Below are positions 10,606 to 23,000 of a stretch of 64,000 nt of DNA, piece by piece (positions within the stretch are counted from its first letter, which is position 1; every line of letters begins with the position of its first letter). The notes beneath the pieces were generated by a model that made no database searches, had not been told where the DNA came from, and saw only the letters and a list, made by a program, of their open reading frames with translations. Made by a program: the position numbers and the translations under genes. The DNA comes from Anaeramoeba flamelloides (lineage: Eukaryota > Metamonada > Anaeramoebidae), in contig JANTQA010000029.1 in assembly GCA_027625915.1 (NCBI GenBank), forward strand, positions 1,054,001-1,118,000, given 5' to 3'.

Positions 10606-11558
10606 CTCTAATTAAACTGTATTTCACTCAAAGATACATAACTTAAAAAGAAACATTCCTTTTTTTTTTTTTTTAAAAGAATCAACCCACACACGATTGT
10701 TTAGAAACGAGAAAAATATTACCATTCAAATTACGATTACTATTCTTAAAAGAAATATAGAATGAACATTAAATTTTTGAAAAAAATAATTTTTTGTGCA
10801 TATAATTGACATATCACATGTTCAAAAACTCTTAATCTCTTTAGGGAAATAAAAATTGATACAATAAGATTTTTTAAAAGTTAATGTATTATTTAAAAGA
10901 AATTTAATTACTCGATTTCCAATTAAGTTAATTCATTGTGTAAACATTTTTTTTTTCTATATACCAAATTGACTTCTTCTCAAAAAAAAAGAAGAAAATG
11001 TAAAGATAAAAAAAAAATAAACAATTTGAAATAAAGATAAATCGCAATTTTAATTTTAAAATTAATCTAAAAAACATTTTTACTTAGTTATTCGTATACT
11101 ATTTGTTGTACAATAAAAAGAACAAAATTTTCATTCAACTTTCAAAAAGAAAAAAAAAAATAATTTAATAATCATGTAACTTATCAAGGTTTTAATACTT
11201 TTAACAAAAAACAAGTTATTAACCCCCCCCCATACGAATTGGGAACCCCGTGCTTTATTTTTATTCTTGTTGTTTTTTTTTTTTTTTTTTTTTGGAAAAT
11301 ATCTTTATTTAAGGGACTAGTCTCTATTATTATTATTATTTTTTTTTTTTGATCAATTTCTAAATAAGGATTCCTCAAGTAGAAATAAGTTTATTATGAA
11401 GATAAGCAGGGGTTTTCAAATCTAAGTAATTGACAAAAAATTTTCTAAATCTTAAATAAATTTAGGTAAAAAAATTTAATAGAGATTAGTCCCTTAAAAC
11501 AAAATTTTGATTTTTTTTTCCAATTTACAATATACGTTTACTATATTCAAATAATAAA
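10606..11558. other. Spacer without recognisable gene
   Basis: AT-rich DNA with a C-run (11222-11231) and a T-run (11270-11293). The segment CTATTTGTTGTA near 11099-11145 has a relative at 31125-31165, suggesting a degenerate dispersed repeat. The minus-strand frame 11184-11378 is low complexity and is not called. Confidence 0.4.
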
Positions 11559-11560
11559 TA

Positions 11561-11755
11561 CAGTCAGTTCCACTTTTAAGACACAATCTTTGAAAGAAAT
11601 TTAATGTACAAAGAAAATCTCAAATTAAATCACAAAATTTGTAATTTTTTTTTACAATTTATTTTACTAGAATTTGAATTTTATGTATTATTTTGAGATT
11701 TTTATTGTGCATTAAATTTCGTTCAAAGTTTGTGCATTAAAAGTGGAACTGACTG
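11561..11755. mobile_element. Mariner-like MITE (CAGTCAGTTCC ends), copy 1
   Basis: A 195-bp palindromic element starts CAGTCAGTTCCACTTTTAA and ends TTAAAAGTGGAACTGACTG, directly flanked by TA on both sides. TA target duplication and CAGT termini are hallmarks of the Tc1/mariner superfamily. No coding capacity. Confidence 0.85.
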
Positions 11756-11829
11756 TATATTAAAAATGAGAAAAAAAAATAAAATCAAAATTTTCACCAT
11801 AAAAATATTCTAAAAAGAAGGAATTGAAA

Positions 11830-12025
11830 CAGCCAGTTCAACTTTTAGGAAATGAACTTTCCAAGAAAGGTAAGACCCAACAAAATCTCAAATTAAAACA
11901 CATTTTTTGGAATTTTTTTAAACCCAAATTATTTTACTAGAATTTAAATTTTATACCTTAATTTGAGATTTTCTTTGTGCCTTAAATTTCTTTCCAAGTT
12001 AGAGTCTAAAAAGTTGGAATGACTG
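11830..12025. mobile_element. Mariner-like MITE (CAGTCAGTTCC ends), diverged copy 2
   Basis: Same family as 11561-11755 and only 74 bp away. It shares the internal AAAATCTCAAATTAAA and TTGAGATTTTCTTTGTGC blocks. The left end reads CAGCCAGTTCAACTTTTA and the right end AAGTTGGAATGACTG followed by TA. The left TA is lost, so this copy is older or degraded. Confidence 0.75.
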
Positions 12026-12627
12026 TATTTTAAACTTTTATAATTTTTGAAAGTTTCAAATAAATTAATTTTTTTTTTTACTGTCCAAAGAATTAATAAT
12101 CAAAACAATATTATGATTGTTTTGGATAAGAATACTAGCAAAAAATGGATAAAGGCATACACAATATCATGTATTAATCCATATAAACTTCAAACTAAAT
12201 ATTATTAGATTCTTTTTCTATACTCTTTTTGTTTTATTTTTATTTTATTTTTATTTAATTATTTTTTTTTTATTAATAAAAGAAATATTTACCAATTTTT
12301 TGAAGTAGTGTTAAATTGAGATAAAAAAAAACAGGTAAAAAAATTTAAACCAAAAAAAAAAATCTTTTTTCTGAATTTATATATGTTCTAAAAACATGGT
12401 TTGCTTTAAGTTTTTTTACAGTTAAACTTATCTTAGATATTGTTGATTCTATCGTATGGTAAAAAAAAAATAACAATTTTTTTTCTTGATTAAATATTTT
12501 ACAATTTATTTTAAGGGAGGAAGTACCTTTTCACCAATTTTGAGTTCCAGGGTTTATTCTAAACAGAATTATTATAATCATTTCTTTATCTAAATACCTT
12601 ATTACTTTAATAAATCGACTTTTATAA

Positions 12628-13333
12628 TAAACTATTTTTCAGTCAAAGGTGCCCAGTTGTACTGGGTATAATACATGTGTTTAAATTGTTTGCATAGATA
12701 TTAGAAGAAAAATTTTATTTTGGAAATTGTCAAAATTGACATCATTTTTTCACCATTTTTTCGCATTTTTGATTTTTTTATCGATTTTTTTTTGATAACT
12801 TAATTCAGTTGAAAATTTTTTTTTTATTACAAGATCAATAGTCACTTGCTAAAAATGTGTTATTCTAAGGCTATTGAAACGATGTAAATTATTGTTGAGA
12901 AATCATAGTGATTTCTATTGCAATTCAATTTGTTCTTTGATCTTGATATTTGTTGAATAAATATGAAAAATTTTCACTTCATTTTCATTTACTTTTTCAA
13001 ATAGAGACCACAAATACCAACACAAATCGTTTGGAGACTTGATTTCTAAAAGAAAAGTATGGAAAATGAAGTGAAAAATGTTTCCTATTTATTATTCAAA
13101 TACCAGTAGAAGTTCAAAACGAACATTGTTTTTTTCTCAATAGGTAATAAGAATTTGAGTTTTTTAATTTTCAAGAAAATTTATTGATTCATTAGTTTTC
13201 TTTCAGACAGATATCAACAATTCTTTGATGGATATTATCCTGCTTATTTCTTATTTGTCTTCAAAGGCCAATTATATAAAATAATTGATATTTGAAAAAA
13301 AAAGTTGTACACCTTGGACTGAAACAGAGTTTA
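12628..13333. mobile_element. Family A MITE, copy 1, carrying a nested family D element
   Basis: Terminal sequences TAAACTATTTTTCAGTCAAA (left) and ACTGAAACAGAGTTTA (right) are imperfect inverted repeats. The interior aligns with copies at 34612-35159 and 59608-60154. It is about 160 bp longer than they are because family D is inserted at 12944-13108. Confidence 0.75.
12944..13108. mobile_element. Family D MITE, copy 1 (inside family A)
   Basis: The left arm (GATATTTGTTGAATAAATAT...TTTTCACTTCATTTTC) pairs with the right arm (GAAAATGAAGTGAAAAATGT...TATTCAAATACCAGTA). The same ends define copies at 29429, 38394 and 50083. It interrupts the family A block that reads GGATCTTCAATTGGAGATCC in the empty copy at 34915-34934. 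Confidence 0.75.
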
Positions 13334-14702
13334 TATCCTAGTCTAATATATTGAAATACCAATAAAAACAATTGAAACCAATTTTAAAGAAAAAATAGAT
13401 CAAAAAAAAAATATTTCTTTATTTTGGTGTTTAATATTCGATACAACTCTTTCTATTTTATATGGTTTTATTTTAAATCCTTAATGAGAAAATTATTATT
13501 CAAAAAATTTTTGATTTACAAATAAATTCCTTGTTCTAAATAAATTTCATAAATAAAATATATAAAAATCAATTTAGATTAATTCATCTAATTCTAATTT
13601 TAATCAAAAAAAGGATATGTTTTTAATTGGACATACAGAAAAATAGATTTATTTGATGAAATTATTTTATTTTAGAATAATTTTTTTTATATAATTGGTT
13701 AAAATCAAAATAATTATGAATGGTACTAATTGTTAAAACTAGGTTTTTATTTATTTATTTATTAAGATAAATGAGCAATAAAAGAAAATTTAATAAATAA
13801 AAAAGAGAAGAAGAAAAATAATGAAAATATTAAAGTATAAAAAGATTATATCATTACAACGGGGTTTTCTTTTCTGTTAGTTGATATCTTTATAAATATT
13901 TTTTGGATTTCGATAATTCAGCACCTTTCATCTTTACAATTCTGAAACAATATTCTTTCGTAAATATGTTTATTTTGATTACAATATATGAAAAAGAAAT
14001 TTTAAAAAAGAATTTTCAAAAAAAAAATTTTTCTAAAATAATAACAACACTATATGAGACGAGGAATTCAAGATTATAAATTGATTGAATTTTTATCCAT
14101 ATTTAGAAAAAATAAAAAAAAAATTCAAAAATACACTTTGGTTAAAATTTTTTTTTAAATTCTTGATTTCAACAAATTTATTTGGAATAGTCATTTTTCT
14201 TGTTATGATCTTCAAAAACAAAATATTTGTTATGAATCCACACCACATCTGTTGAATATTTTATTTGGTTTATTACACGATTAATTTCAAGCATCCATAT
14301 AAACAAAATTCTTAGATTTAAAATTTAAATTAATAAAAACAAAAATTTAATTAAAAAAAAAGTTCAAAAAATTGAAAAAATAAAGATTAAATCCTGATTC
14401 AAATGTGCTCTCTTCAGAAATAGAACAGCGAATGGTGTTTTAGTTTCAAAGTTTAAATATGTTGCTGATCTCAAAAAACTTTCTAATTAATGTTCTATAA
14501 ATGAATTTTTTTTAAAAAGTTAAACGCATAGATGTTTCGAATATTTTAAAGAAAAATTTTAATGTTTTTATTTATTTATAGATAGGAGTAATTAAAGAAA
14601 AATCATCAAATAAAAAAAAGAGAAGAAGAAAAATAATTAAAATATATATAAAAAATAAATTTATCATTTTCATGACCAAATAGAAACTATCCACTGTCGT
14701 TA

Positions 14703-14853
14703 GGTTTTCCAGTATTTGAAAGAATTGAGTAAAATCATAGATTTTACTAAATTCATTTTAATTCCTGAAAACCACTGTTAGCTTTTTTTTAATTTGAGAA
14801 ATAAAAAGAAAATTTCTTAAATTTTCTTTTTATTTCTTAAATTAAAAAAAAGC
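14703..14853. repeat. Two adjacent fold-back hairpins
   Basis: Hairpin 1 (14703-14773): GGTTTTCCAG...GAGTAAAATC folds onto GATTTTACTAAA...CTGAAAACC with several mismatches. Hairpin 2 (14781-14853): 35-nt arms starting GCTTTTTTTTAATTT and ending AAATTAAAAAAAAGC with about one mismatch and a 3-nt loop. A locally GC-richer patch (about 14853-14906, GCCAGGCACTTGACGACACG onward) follows. Possibly a small MITE pair or a structured RNA; function unknown. Confidence 0.7.
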
Positions 14854-16620
14854 CAGGCACTTGACGACACGTCCCCAGAATACACAGGAGGAGCAAAAAC
14901 CCGATATAAAGATTATCAATTATAGATAAAAACTCCACATTCCGTGATTAATAATAAAAATTTTATGTTTCAAGGTATTTTTTTGATTTACGAAATAAAA
15001 TTTACTTTTATATTTTTTAAGATAACAAAAAGTGACATTTTTCAAATATTCCAAATTATACAACTTAAAGTTGTTTGTGTTTTAAATAAGACGAAAATGG
15101 TTGGTATATTGTAACTTTTAACAAATATTTGTTTGAGGAAACAATATTTTGCAAAAATAAAATTATATATAGCTCAGATACCAAAAAAAAAAAAAAAACA
15201 TTACTAATTATTTCTCATGTAAGTTATGATATGGATGAATTAACCCCATCTAAATACAATATTAATTTGACACTCTATTTTTTACATTCAAAAATTCATA
15301 TATCTCAAATATAAAATAAAAAAAAAACTAAACTTTTATTTCTATTAATAAAAAAATTCATTCTAATAAAATATATTACATATACTTTTAATATTATATA
15401 GGAAAGTCTTGATTTTGAAAAAACAAAAATATTTTATTTGTAGTAAATTTTTAATTATGAATATATCAATTCGAATAACAACGAATAAAATTATCTGGTT
15501 AGACGCGATTAAATAAATATAAATTTATGAAAAGTTTAATAAAAGTTTATAGAATAAAATTGAGATCAATTATTCAAATTTATTAATTATTCCCTAAGTT
15601 TTTTGAAAGAAATTTATATTTTTTAAAACTGAAAAAAAAATATCAAAAAAATTTTTATTTTGAAAAAAATCATTTATAAAATTTTTTGGTCTTTTTCACA
15701 AGAATCATTATAACAATTAAAATGATTTATATTAATCAAAAATAGAATTTGAATTTCAAGGATAAATTTAAATAATTTCTCGATATCTACAAGAATATTA
15801 TCCATTCAAAAATATACTCTTTATCTTAGAACAAAAACAAAATTTCAAAGTAAATATTGAAAAGATAGCTCAAAATTTAAAACTTTGAACTACCTTCTGA
15901 AAAAAATACAAGTATTTATCAAATAATCAAAATAAACAATTTTTTATTAAAAAAAATTCTTTTCTCAAAAAAGAAGAAAAATTCTTTTATTTATATTCCT
16001 GACAAATGAGAAACAATATTTATTATGTTATAATGATGAAAATTAAGTATAAAAATGGCAAAATGATTTTATAATGTCAGAAATAAAATGAATTTAATTT
16101 TTTTCTTTTTTATAAAAAATGAGAAAAAAAATCGATCTCATTGAAAATAATTTTCTTTTCGATTTTTCTCATACGATCAGAATTTTTTGACATCTGCTAT
16201 CTACAAAATTTGTAAGTAGAACATCCCACCGATAATAAACTTTTCCAAAATATTGCACTGTTGTCATAGAGTACTGACCCCTTAAGGTTATTTTCTCAAT
16301 TATTTTTGTTTATTTCTAATCAAATTTTAACTTTTTTAAATGAAAAAAATATTTTCCCTTTTGAATACAATAAAAGTAAAAATTTTGAGTATTTTTTTTC
16401 TGAAATTTTGTTAAATTCAATTGAATTAAAAAGTAATTTTATACTATCATAGAATAAATATATAATAGTTAATATTGAAATTTATGAATGAAACACCAGA
16501 TTTAATTTCTTTTCAAGATCATCAAAAAATCAATAATACTCGTAAAAAATTACAAGTAAATCAAAATAATTCATTATAAATTAAAAAAATTCAAAAATAT
16601 TAATTTGTAATTATGTTTAT
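14854..16620. other. Long AT-rich spacer
   Basis: After the GC-richer patch, almost everything is A/T-run sequence. The frame at 15129-15314 is low complexity and not called. A slightly richer island lies at 16195-16290 (ACATCCCACCGATAATAAAC, GTACTGACCCCTTAAGG) with no recognisable gene. Confidence 0.45.
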
Positions 16621-16760
16621 TATTTTTATTTTAATAATAATAATAATCATTTAAACACAAACAATAACAAAAATAACAACAGAAGCATCAGTAGTAATAA
16701 TAACAAGAACAACAACAATAAGAATAGTAAAATAATAATAATAATAAAATAATAATAATA
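16620..16760. repeat. AAY trinucleotide-rich tract
   Basis: Imperfect runs of AAT, AAC and related triplets over about 140 bp, downstream of the receptor gene. It does not extend an open frame of that gene, whose TGA stop is at 17223. Confidence 0.8.
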
Positions 16761-16899
16761 AATATTCAATATTTATATATTTTTTTTAAAATCAAATCAA
16801 AAAATGATTTTAAATAAATTTTAATGAAAACAATGTTGTTGGTTTAAAAAAAAAAAAATTAAATAAATTAAATAAAATGTAATGAATAATAATCTTATA

Positions 16900-17203
16900 C
16901 AGTCCTGTTCCTTTTTAAGTAACATGAAAAATCAAGAAATAAGGCACAAAAAAATCCCATTAAGGCACAAAATCAAAGTGGTCAAAATAAGGCACAATTT
17001 TTCTGTGTAAATTTCCAAGATTACTCATAATGTAATATTCTATATATATATTGAAGAAAACACTCAAAATAACTCTGTAATTATATTGTGAAATTATATC
17101 TTGAAATTGGAGTGCCTTAAATCAAAAATTTGTGCCTTAAAGTAAACAAAATTTTGTGCCTTATTTCTTGATTTTTCCTGTGCCTTAAAATGGCACAGGA
17201 CTG
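16900..17203. mobile_element. TA-flanked MITE with AAGGCACAA-rich ends
   Basis: 304-bp element between TA dinucleotides. The left end CAGTCCTGTTCCTTTTTAAG and the right end CCTTAAAATGGCACAGGACTG are inverted repeats that extend inward through AAAAATCAAGAAATAAGGCA. AAGGCACA occurs repeatedly inside both arms. The CAGTCC termini and TA flanks point to Tc1/mariner. It ends 19 bp past the receptor gene's stop, so it probably lies in its 3' UTR. Confidence 0.85.
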
Positions 17204-17222
17204 TATCTGAAACAAAAGCAAA

Positions 17223-20065
17223 TCAAATTATTTCATTATTAATACTATCCATATCGCTATGATTATCTTTGTTTATATCACTATCATTCTTCTCATTTCC
17301 GTGGATGTTTACAAAAGAATAAGAGTTTGAATCTGAATTTGGAATTGAATTTTGATCTGAAAGTAGATTGGGGTTTGAATTATAAACCACTCCTCGATTT
17401 GAATTTTGTTGATCACTTTTCTCGCTTTTATCATTTGGGCTTTCAGTTGCTGTTGATGTATCTAAATCTGATTCTTTATTTGAGGAATAAGAAACAGTTT
17501 TTAAATTAATGTCTTCGCTTTGATTTTTTTTTTTATTTCTCTTTTTTTTAGTACTTATTTTCAGCCAAATGAATAAAGTTCTTAAGGGGCTTTTGAAGGT
17601 CATTGTCAAAAAAATGACACCGACACCATAAAACAGAACAAACAATAGCATTCCAGCGGAGGGTAGGGTCAAAGAAATCACACCAAAGATGATAAAGCAG
17701 AAACCAATTTGAAGCTTATCGGGTGGCTCAAGTTTTCTTTTCATTGTTTTGTGGGTTCTTTTTTCATGATGGGTTCTGGGTCTAAGTGCGAGTATAAAAA
17801 TAGTTTGTACGGCTATAATTACTAATAAGGACACGGAATGCATAGTTTTATTTAAAGAAAAAAAAAGAGGGGTGATCATGAACAAGAGTCTAAATATCAT
17901 TCCTGTGATCTCCCACCAAAATCTTTTGGCCTTATAATGGGACCACAGCCAACCAATTTTAGATTTCCATCTTTCATTAAAACGATTTTTCTTTGCAAAC
18001 AAGAGTAATATGAATAAAGTCAGTGGCACTCCAACTACATACAGTAAGGCAAAAAAAACAAACCAGGGCAAAAAACGTTGATAGTCTTCATCACTGGTTG
18101 TGATATTAGGGTCCTTGTCAAGGGTATTTTCATCTAATAAAGGTTGGTAAGTGTAATCAAAGGGCTCAAAGCAAACTATTGAGATTGGTATGTATATAAA
18201 TCTAAAAATCATTGTGCCATAAAAAATTGTAATATTCCGAAGTCTGAGTGCTTTATCTTTTGTGAAATGGTGAAACCTTTCGAGCAATTTCAATACGAAC
18301 CAAATGATTATTAATAATACGATCACTGCAAGCGGCATTATCATGAAAATCAAATACCGTTGATAAAAACTAAAGGTCTTGAAACACTGAGAACCAGTGA
18401 TCATTTCGACATCTAAATTGAAAAACCCAGATGCTGTGCCTACTTCAGTATCCATTAAGAAATCTGGGAAGGGTAAATTCATTGCAAGGATACCGCCAAT
18501 GATCTGAAGGGATACAATGGTGATGGTGATCAGTTGGTCTTTTAATTTTAGAATAGCCTTTTTCACTTTTTTAAAAAATATGACGATCAGTATCAGAATT
18601 AAAATGCCAACTCCTAGCCAGATGTATATTGTCCATGTAGGAGGGCATTCTTTGCAATCATTGCCTCGTATAAAATAATTAGGTAAGCATTTGGCACAAT
18701 AGGATTCCGGATCCCTTCCTGTGGAGCACTCACTACCGCCAATGCAAATATTTTCGTCCGCGCATTTAAAGCATTTGGTGGCACCAGTATTAATATTTAT
18801 GGAATCAGATGGGCAACTCTCACATACTTCGCTTCCCGCTTTCGACGCAAATGTACCAGCAGAGCAATTTAAACAAGTAGTCTGCTTAATATTTGGATAG
18901 GTGCCGATTCCACAGATTTGGCATTTCGTTGAAGCATCTAAATCATTATATTCACCGGGGGAACAATCTATGCATTTACCGAGGGAAATTAACCCTCCTT
19001 GATCATTCCACGTTCCCTTCGGGCAAGGCTTGCACGTTTCATTTGAAATGGCACCGTAGTGATCGCTATAATGTGCCACGGGGCAGGCAATGCAAAAGCT
19101 AATGTCAACAGATCCTTCCATATCGTTATATTTCCCCGGTGGGCAATAATCGCACCCATCGGTACTTGAAACACCCCCATCTTTCACACCATAGGTTCCT
19201 GTTGGACAATTTTGGCAATTGGAGAGTGAAGTTTGTGCAAATAAATGATTCCATGTACCCTGTGGGCATAATTTACAAACAATGGATCCTTCATCATCGC
19301 TATATGCTCCGGGGTAACACAATTGGCAATCACCTACAGTACTGCCACCTTTATATGGGTTATATGTTCCCAGCGAACATTTTAAGCAGTTTATTGATCC
19401 CGTGGAATTTGTATATTCTCCTTCAAGGCACTCAAAGCAAGAACTTTGACCGGTGATATTATTGTAAAATCCACCAACACAGAATTGACAGCTATCCAAT
19501 CCATTTCCCTGTTGATTAGGATTATAAGTCCCCATCGGGCAATCTAGGCATTGACTATAGCCAGAATCCGAATATGTCCCCTCTTGGCAGTTTTGACATA
19601 CACTTATACTTGTGGCTCTCTCTTGATCACCATATGTTCCGCCCTCGCAGAGGATACAACTTGATGTTCCATTTCCTCGTTGGTTAGGATTATAAGTCCC
19701 CATCGGGCAATCTAGACATTTTCTATTGCCAGAATCCGAATATGTCCCCTCTTGGCAGTTTTGGCATACACTTATACTTGTGGCCCCCTCTTGATCACCA
19801 TACGTTCCACCCTCGCAGAGGATACAGCTAGAAGGTCCATTACCTCCTGGTAAGGGGTTATACGTTCCTTGGAAGCAATTTCTACATATACTGCTGCCTA
19901 ATTCTGAAAACGTTCCCTCATTACATAACTCACATGCTAATACATCAGTTGCACCCGTATTAGTACTGTTGGAACCTGCTCGACAGGGGGTGCACATGTC
20001 ATCATATAGATATGACCCCATCGGGCAAACTGTATGATTCGCAAAAATCCACAATTCGTCACTTC
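17223..20065 (-). CDS. Receptor exon 6: Cys-rich repeats, membrane domain and tail
   Basis: 2843 nt ending at TGA. About ten repeats of the GTYxxxxG...CxxCxxGT type (GCC2/GCC3, ephrin-receptor-like; e.g. CQNCQEGTYSDSG) are followed by CPPTWTIYIWLGVGILILI and about eight more hydrophobic helices, the layout of many protist Cys-repeat membrane proteins. The tail is rich in Ser, Asn and Asp. There is no ATG near the 5' end (a frame extension uses TTG), fitting an internal exon. Confidence 0.92.
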
Positions 20066-23000
20066 CTTTTTATTAGTTTATATTAAAAGATCATTTATTT
20101 ATTTTTTTTTTTTATTGATTTATTATGTCACAAAATGGTTTTTAATTTATAAGAAAATAAAAAAACTTAATTAAGTAAATTTCTAAAAGGGATTTATCCT
20201 TAAAATTTCGAGTAGCCACAGTACAAAAAAAATTTTTTTAGTAAAGTTTAAAAGTCCCTAATTACTACTTTAAAACCAATCAACCTTTGATCGAAAATAG
20301 ATTTGAAAAAAGTATCAAGGTAAAAATATGTTCATTTTTAGAAAAAAGATTCAAAGGGTACCACTTAAATTTTAATTTTAAATCGTTGATGGTAATTTTG
20401 AATACAATAATGTTCGTTTTAAAGTGCCAGTTTTTTGCGTTTTTTGAGATCTTGGAGATTTTTTTTTTCATTTTTTTTAATTTTTAAATTGAGTTATTTT
20501 TACAGAAAGAATATTATCTAGAATCCTTACTTTGCCAAATATAGAGGGTAACAAAAACCACAAATTGTATTGATTGTAATTAAATTTTTTTTGTACTTTA
20601 AGGGAGTAGCCACGGTAAAGAAAAATTTTTCACTTTTGTGCAATTCTGAAGAGGATCAGAAAATAACATTTTTTACTCTAGTTGTACCTCATTGGTTTTT
20701 ATTATTTAAAGTACTTCATTCATTAGATTTTTGAAATTTTTTTTTCAAAGTCTCAAAGAAATTGCCACAATAGAATGTTGAGTTGAATTACTTAAAATAG
20801 TGTTTTGAATGTTGAATGACTTATCTTTTATTCTTCTCTCAATATTCTATTGTGGCATTTAATTTTTTCATTTTTTATTTTTTCATCATTTTTGAGATTT
20901 TTTTAATCCTGACAAGATAAAGCAATTAGAAATATTTTTTTATTAGTGGCATTTAGGATTAATGGATTTTGTTTAAAAAGAACAACAATATTACAATTGA
21001 GAGAATATAAAAGGAAACATAAATGGGACTTAAATAGCTAGAAGAATTCCAAAATTAGAATAATTAAGTAGAATTATTACTTGTTAGGATTGTAAAACGT
21101 TGGGTTTAGTGGAATATGCGAAGTGAATATGATTATATGTTATCAAAGTTTAAACCACAAAATAGATACACTTTTTATTCAAAGAATCTGAAATTATCTT
21201 CTCCCAGAAAAAAAAAACTAAACCCCATTCCAAAAAATTTGGACACATCTAAAATCAAAAATAGTGAAACAAAAACTCAATTTACTATATTCTCCCAAAC
21301 CTAAAATAAAACCAGATTTAAGTAACATAGTATTAATAGTTTTTTTAAGTAATCATTTTCATCCAAATATAAGAAAACAATATAAAACAAAAAAACCAAA
21401 ACAAGTGTGTCCAAAAAAAAATGAAACGAGCTGAAATGAGAGAGTTTGAACAAAAAAATATATTGGTAGATTTGTTAAAATTACACCAACAATGGTTGAT
21501 CGATCAAATGATAAGATACCATGTACCGGTTGTATGTGGATTTATCACTTGAAGAAACTCAACTGTAACCATCTAGTAACCATCTATAAAAAATTTTCAG
21601 ATCTAACTAAACCGATTAAGTACCTGAAAAAAAGAAAATGAAAACAAAAACAAAAAACACAAAAAATGAAATAGTTTGTTGAATTAAAATTAATTTCCAA
21701 ATTGCTGTAAATCATGTTTTTGTTATTCTTCTAACTGTTTAAACTGCGTCCAAATTAATCGAATTAAGTTTATTTTAATAATAAAATAATAATAATAATA
21801 AAACTATTTTATCAAAATAATCTCTTTTTTTTTATTGTTGAACATTACTAAAAAAAAAAATATCAAATAATTTTTTTAAAAAAATTTTTAGAGAATCTAC
21901 AATCACACGCCACTAAAATAAAATGTTCTTATCTCATCTCTCTCAAATTTTTATCATGTCTTATGGTGTAGCTACTCCCTTAAAATAACATCTTGTTTCT
22001 ATTGGAAGAAATTTAACAATTTGAAAAAATAGAACGAGAACAAGATTAATTTGAATTTTTCTTCTTAATTTGGATTTTTTGGAATTAGGAATTCCTTTAA
22101 GACCTTTTATTAATCGAATTTTTTGCCAATGAGAAACCTTTTGAAATTTTTTTAATTTGATTTTTTGGAATTGAGAATATCTTGAAACTTTTTTTTTTAT
22201 AATTTGAATTTTTTGTCATTTGAGATCCTTTGTTTTTGTTTTTGTTATTTGAAGTTTTTATTACGAAAAGTAGTGCAATTTCATAATATCATCTTTTTTG
22301 GCAAGCTACTCATTGTTTATCGAGCAAATTCATGGTTAAGTGGCTAATACATTAAAGTGTATTTATTTTTTATTTTAAATAATGATATTACATTTAACTA
22401 ACTATTATTATTCCAAATTATTTTATTTAAAAAGAATATTTGATATTTTTCTAATTCTCTATACAAATAATAAATTTAATTTGATTTCTTCAATTATTTA
22501 AATTATTATAAGAAAAAACTTTTTTCAAAAAAAAATTAATTATTATTGTGGTTTTTTTTTAAATAAAAACGATTAAACATGAATGAATAAAATACAAAAT
22601 CTATCAAATTTTTAATATTGAAATTAAGATTTGAAAAAACTTTTTTCTCATGATACAAATAGAAAAATGAAGGAAATTATTGTATTAATTAAAAGTCAAA
22701 AATCAAAAAACACCCCAATGTATATTTTGTCAAATTTTGAATGTTGATGAAAATTTGATTTTACTGTTTTAAATGTTAAATGAAAACAAAATTATTGATT
22801 TTTTAAATTTTATACATAAAGGTTTCATATATAAGCTATTTCCAAGAATGTGGGGCAAATTTATTTTAAAATATATGTATGTAACCCATACTTCAAAAAA
22901 GGATTTAAATATATAAAATAATTGACCACCATTTATAGATTCTTGATAATAATTCAATTTGTTTATTAGTATTATATTGCAGAAATAAAATATATTAAAA

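Larger units (their letters stand above)
12515..14530 (-). mobile_element. Family H DNA transposon, copy 3, with nested insertions
   Basis: Begins TTTTAAGGGAGGAAGTACCT and continues with AATCATTTCTTTA, as in the inverted right end of copy 1. Its far end (GGTGTTTTAGTTTCAAAG near 14437-14455) matches the left end of copy 1. The span is about 2.0 kb because a 706-bp family A element (12628-13333) sits inside; without it the length is close to that of the other copies. The right boundary is approximate. Confidence 0.65.
20596..21984. mobile_element. Family K DNA transposon-like element (TTAAGGGAGTAGC ends)
   Basis: The left end CTTTAAGGGAGTAGCCAC and the right end GTAGCTACTCCCTTAAAA are inverted repeats 1.39 kb apart, inside intron 5 of the receptor gene. 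Two smaller inverted-repeat elements (20763-20857 and 21231-21420) lie inside. The frame at 21116-21304 overlaps one of them and is not called. Confidence 0.6.

Noticed and set aside
20055-20072. Receptor exon 6 as an independent gene starting near 20054
   Set aside because: The apparent start is TTG, there is no signal peptide, an AG acceptor lies at the right phase, and the join to exon 5 rebuilds an SBBP motif.
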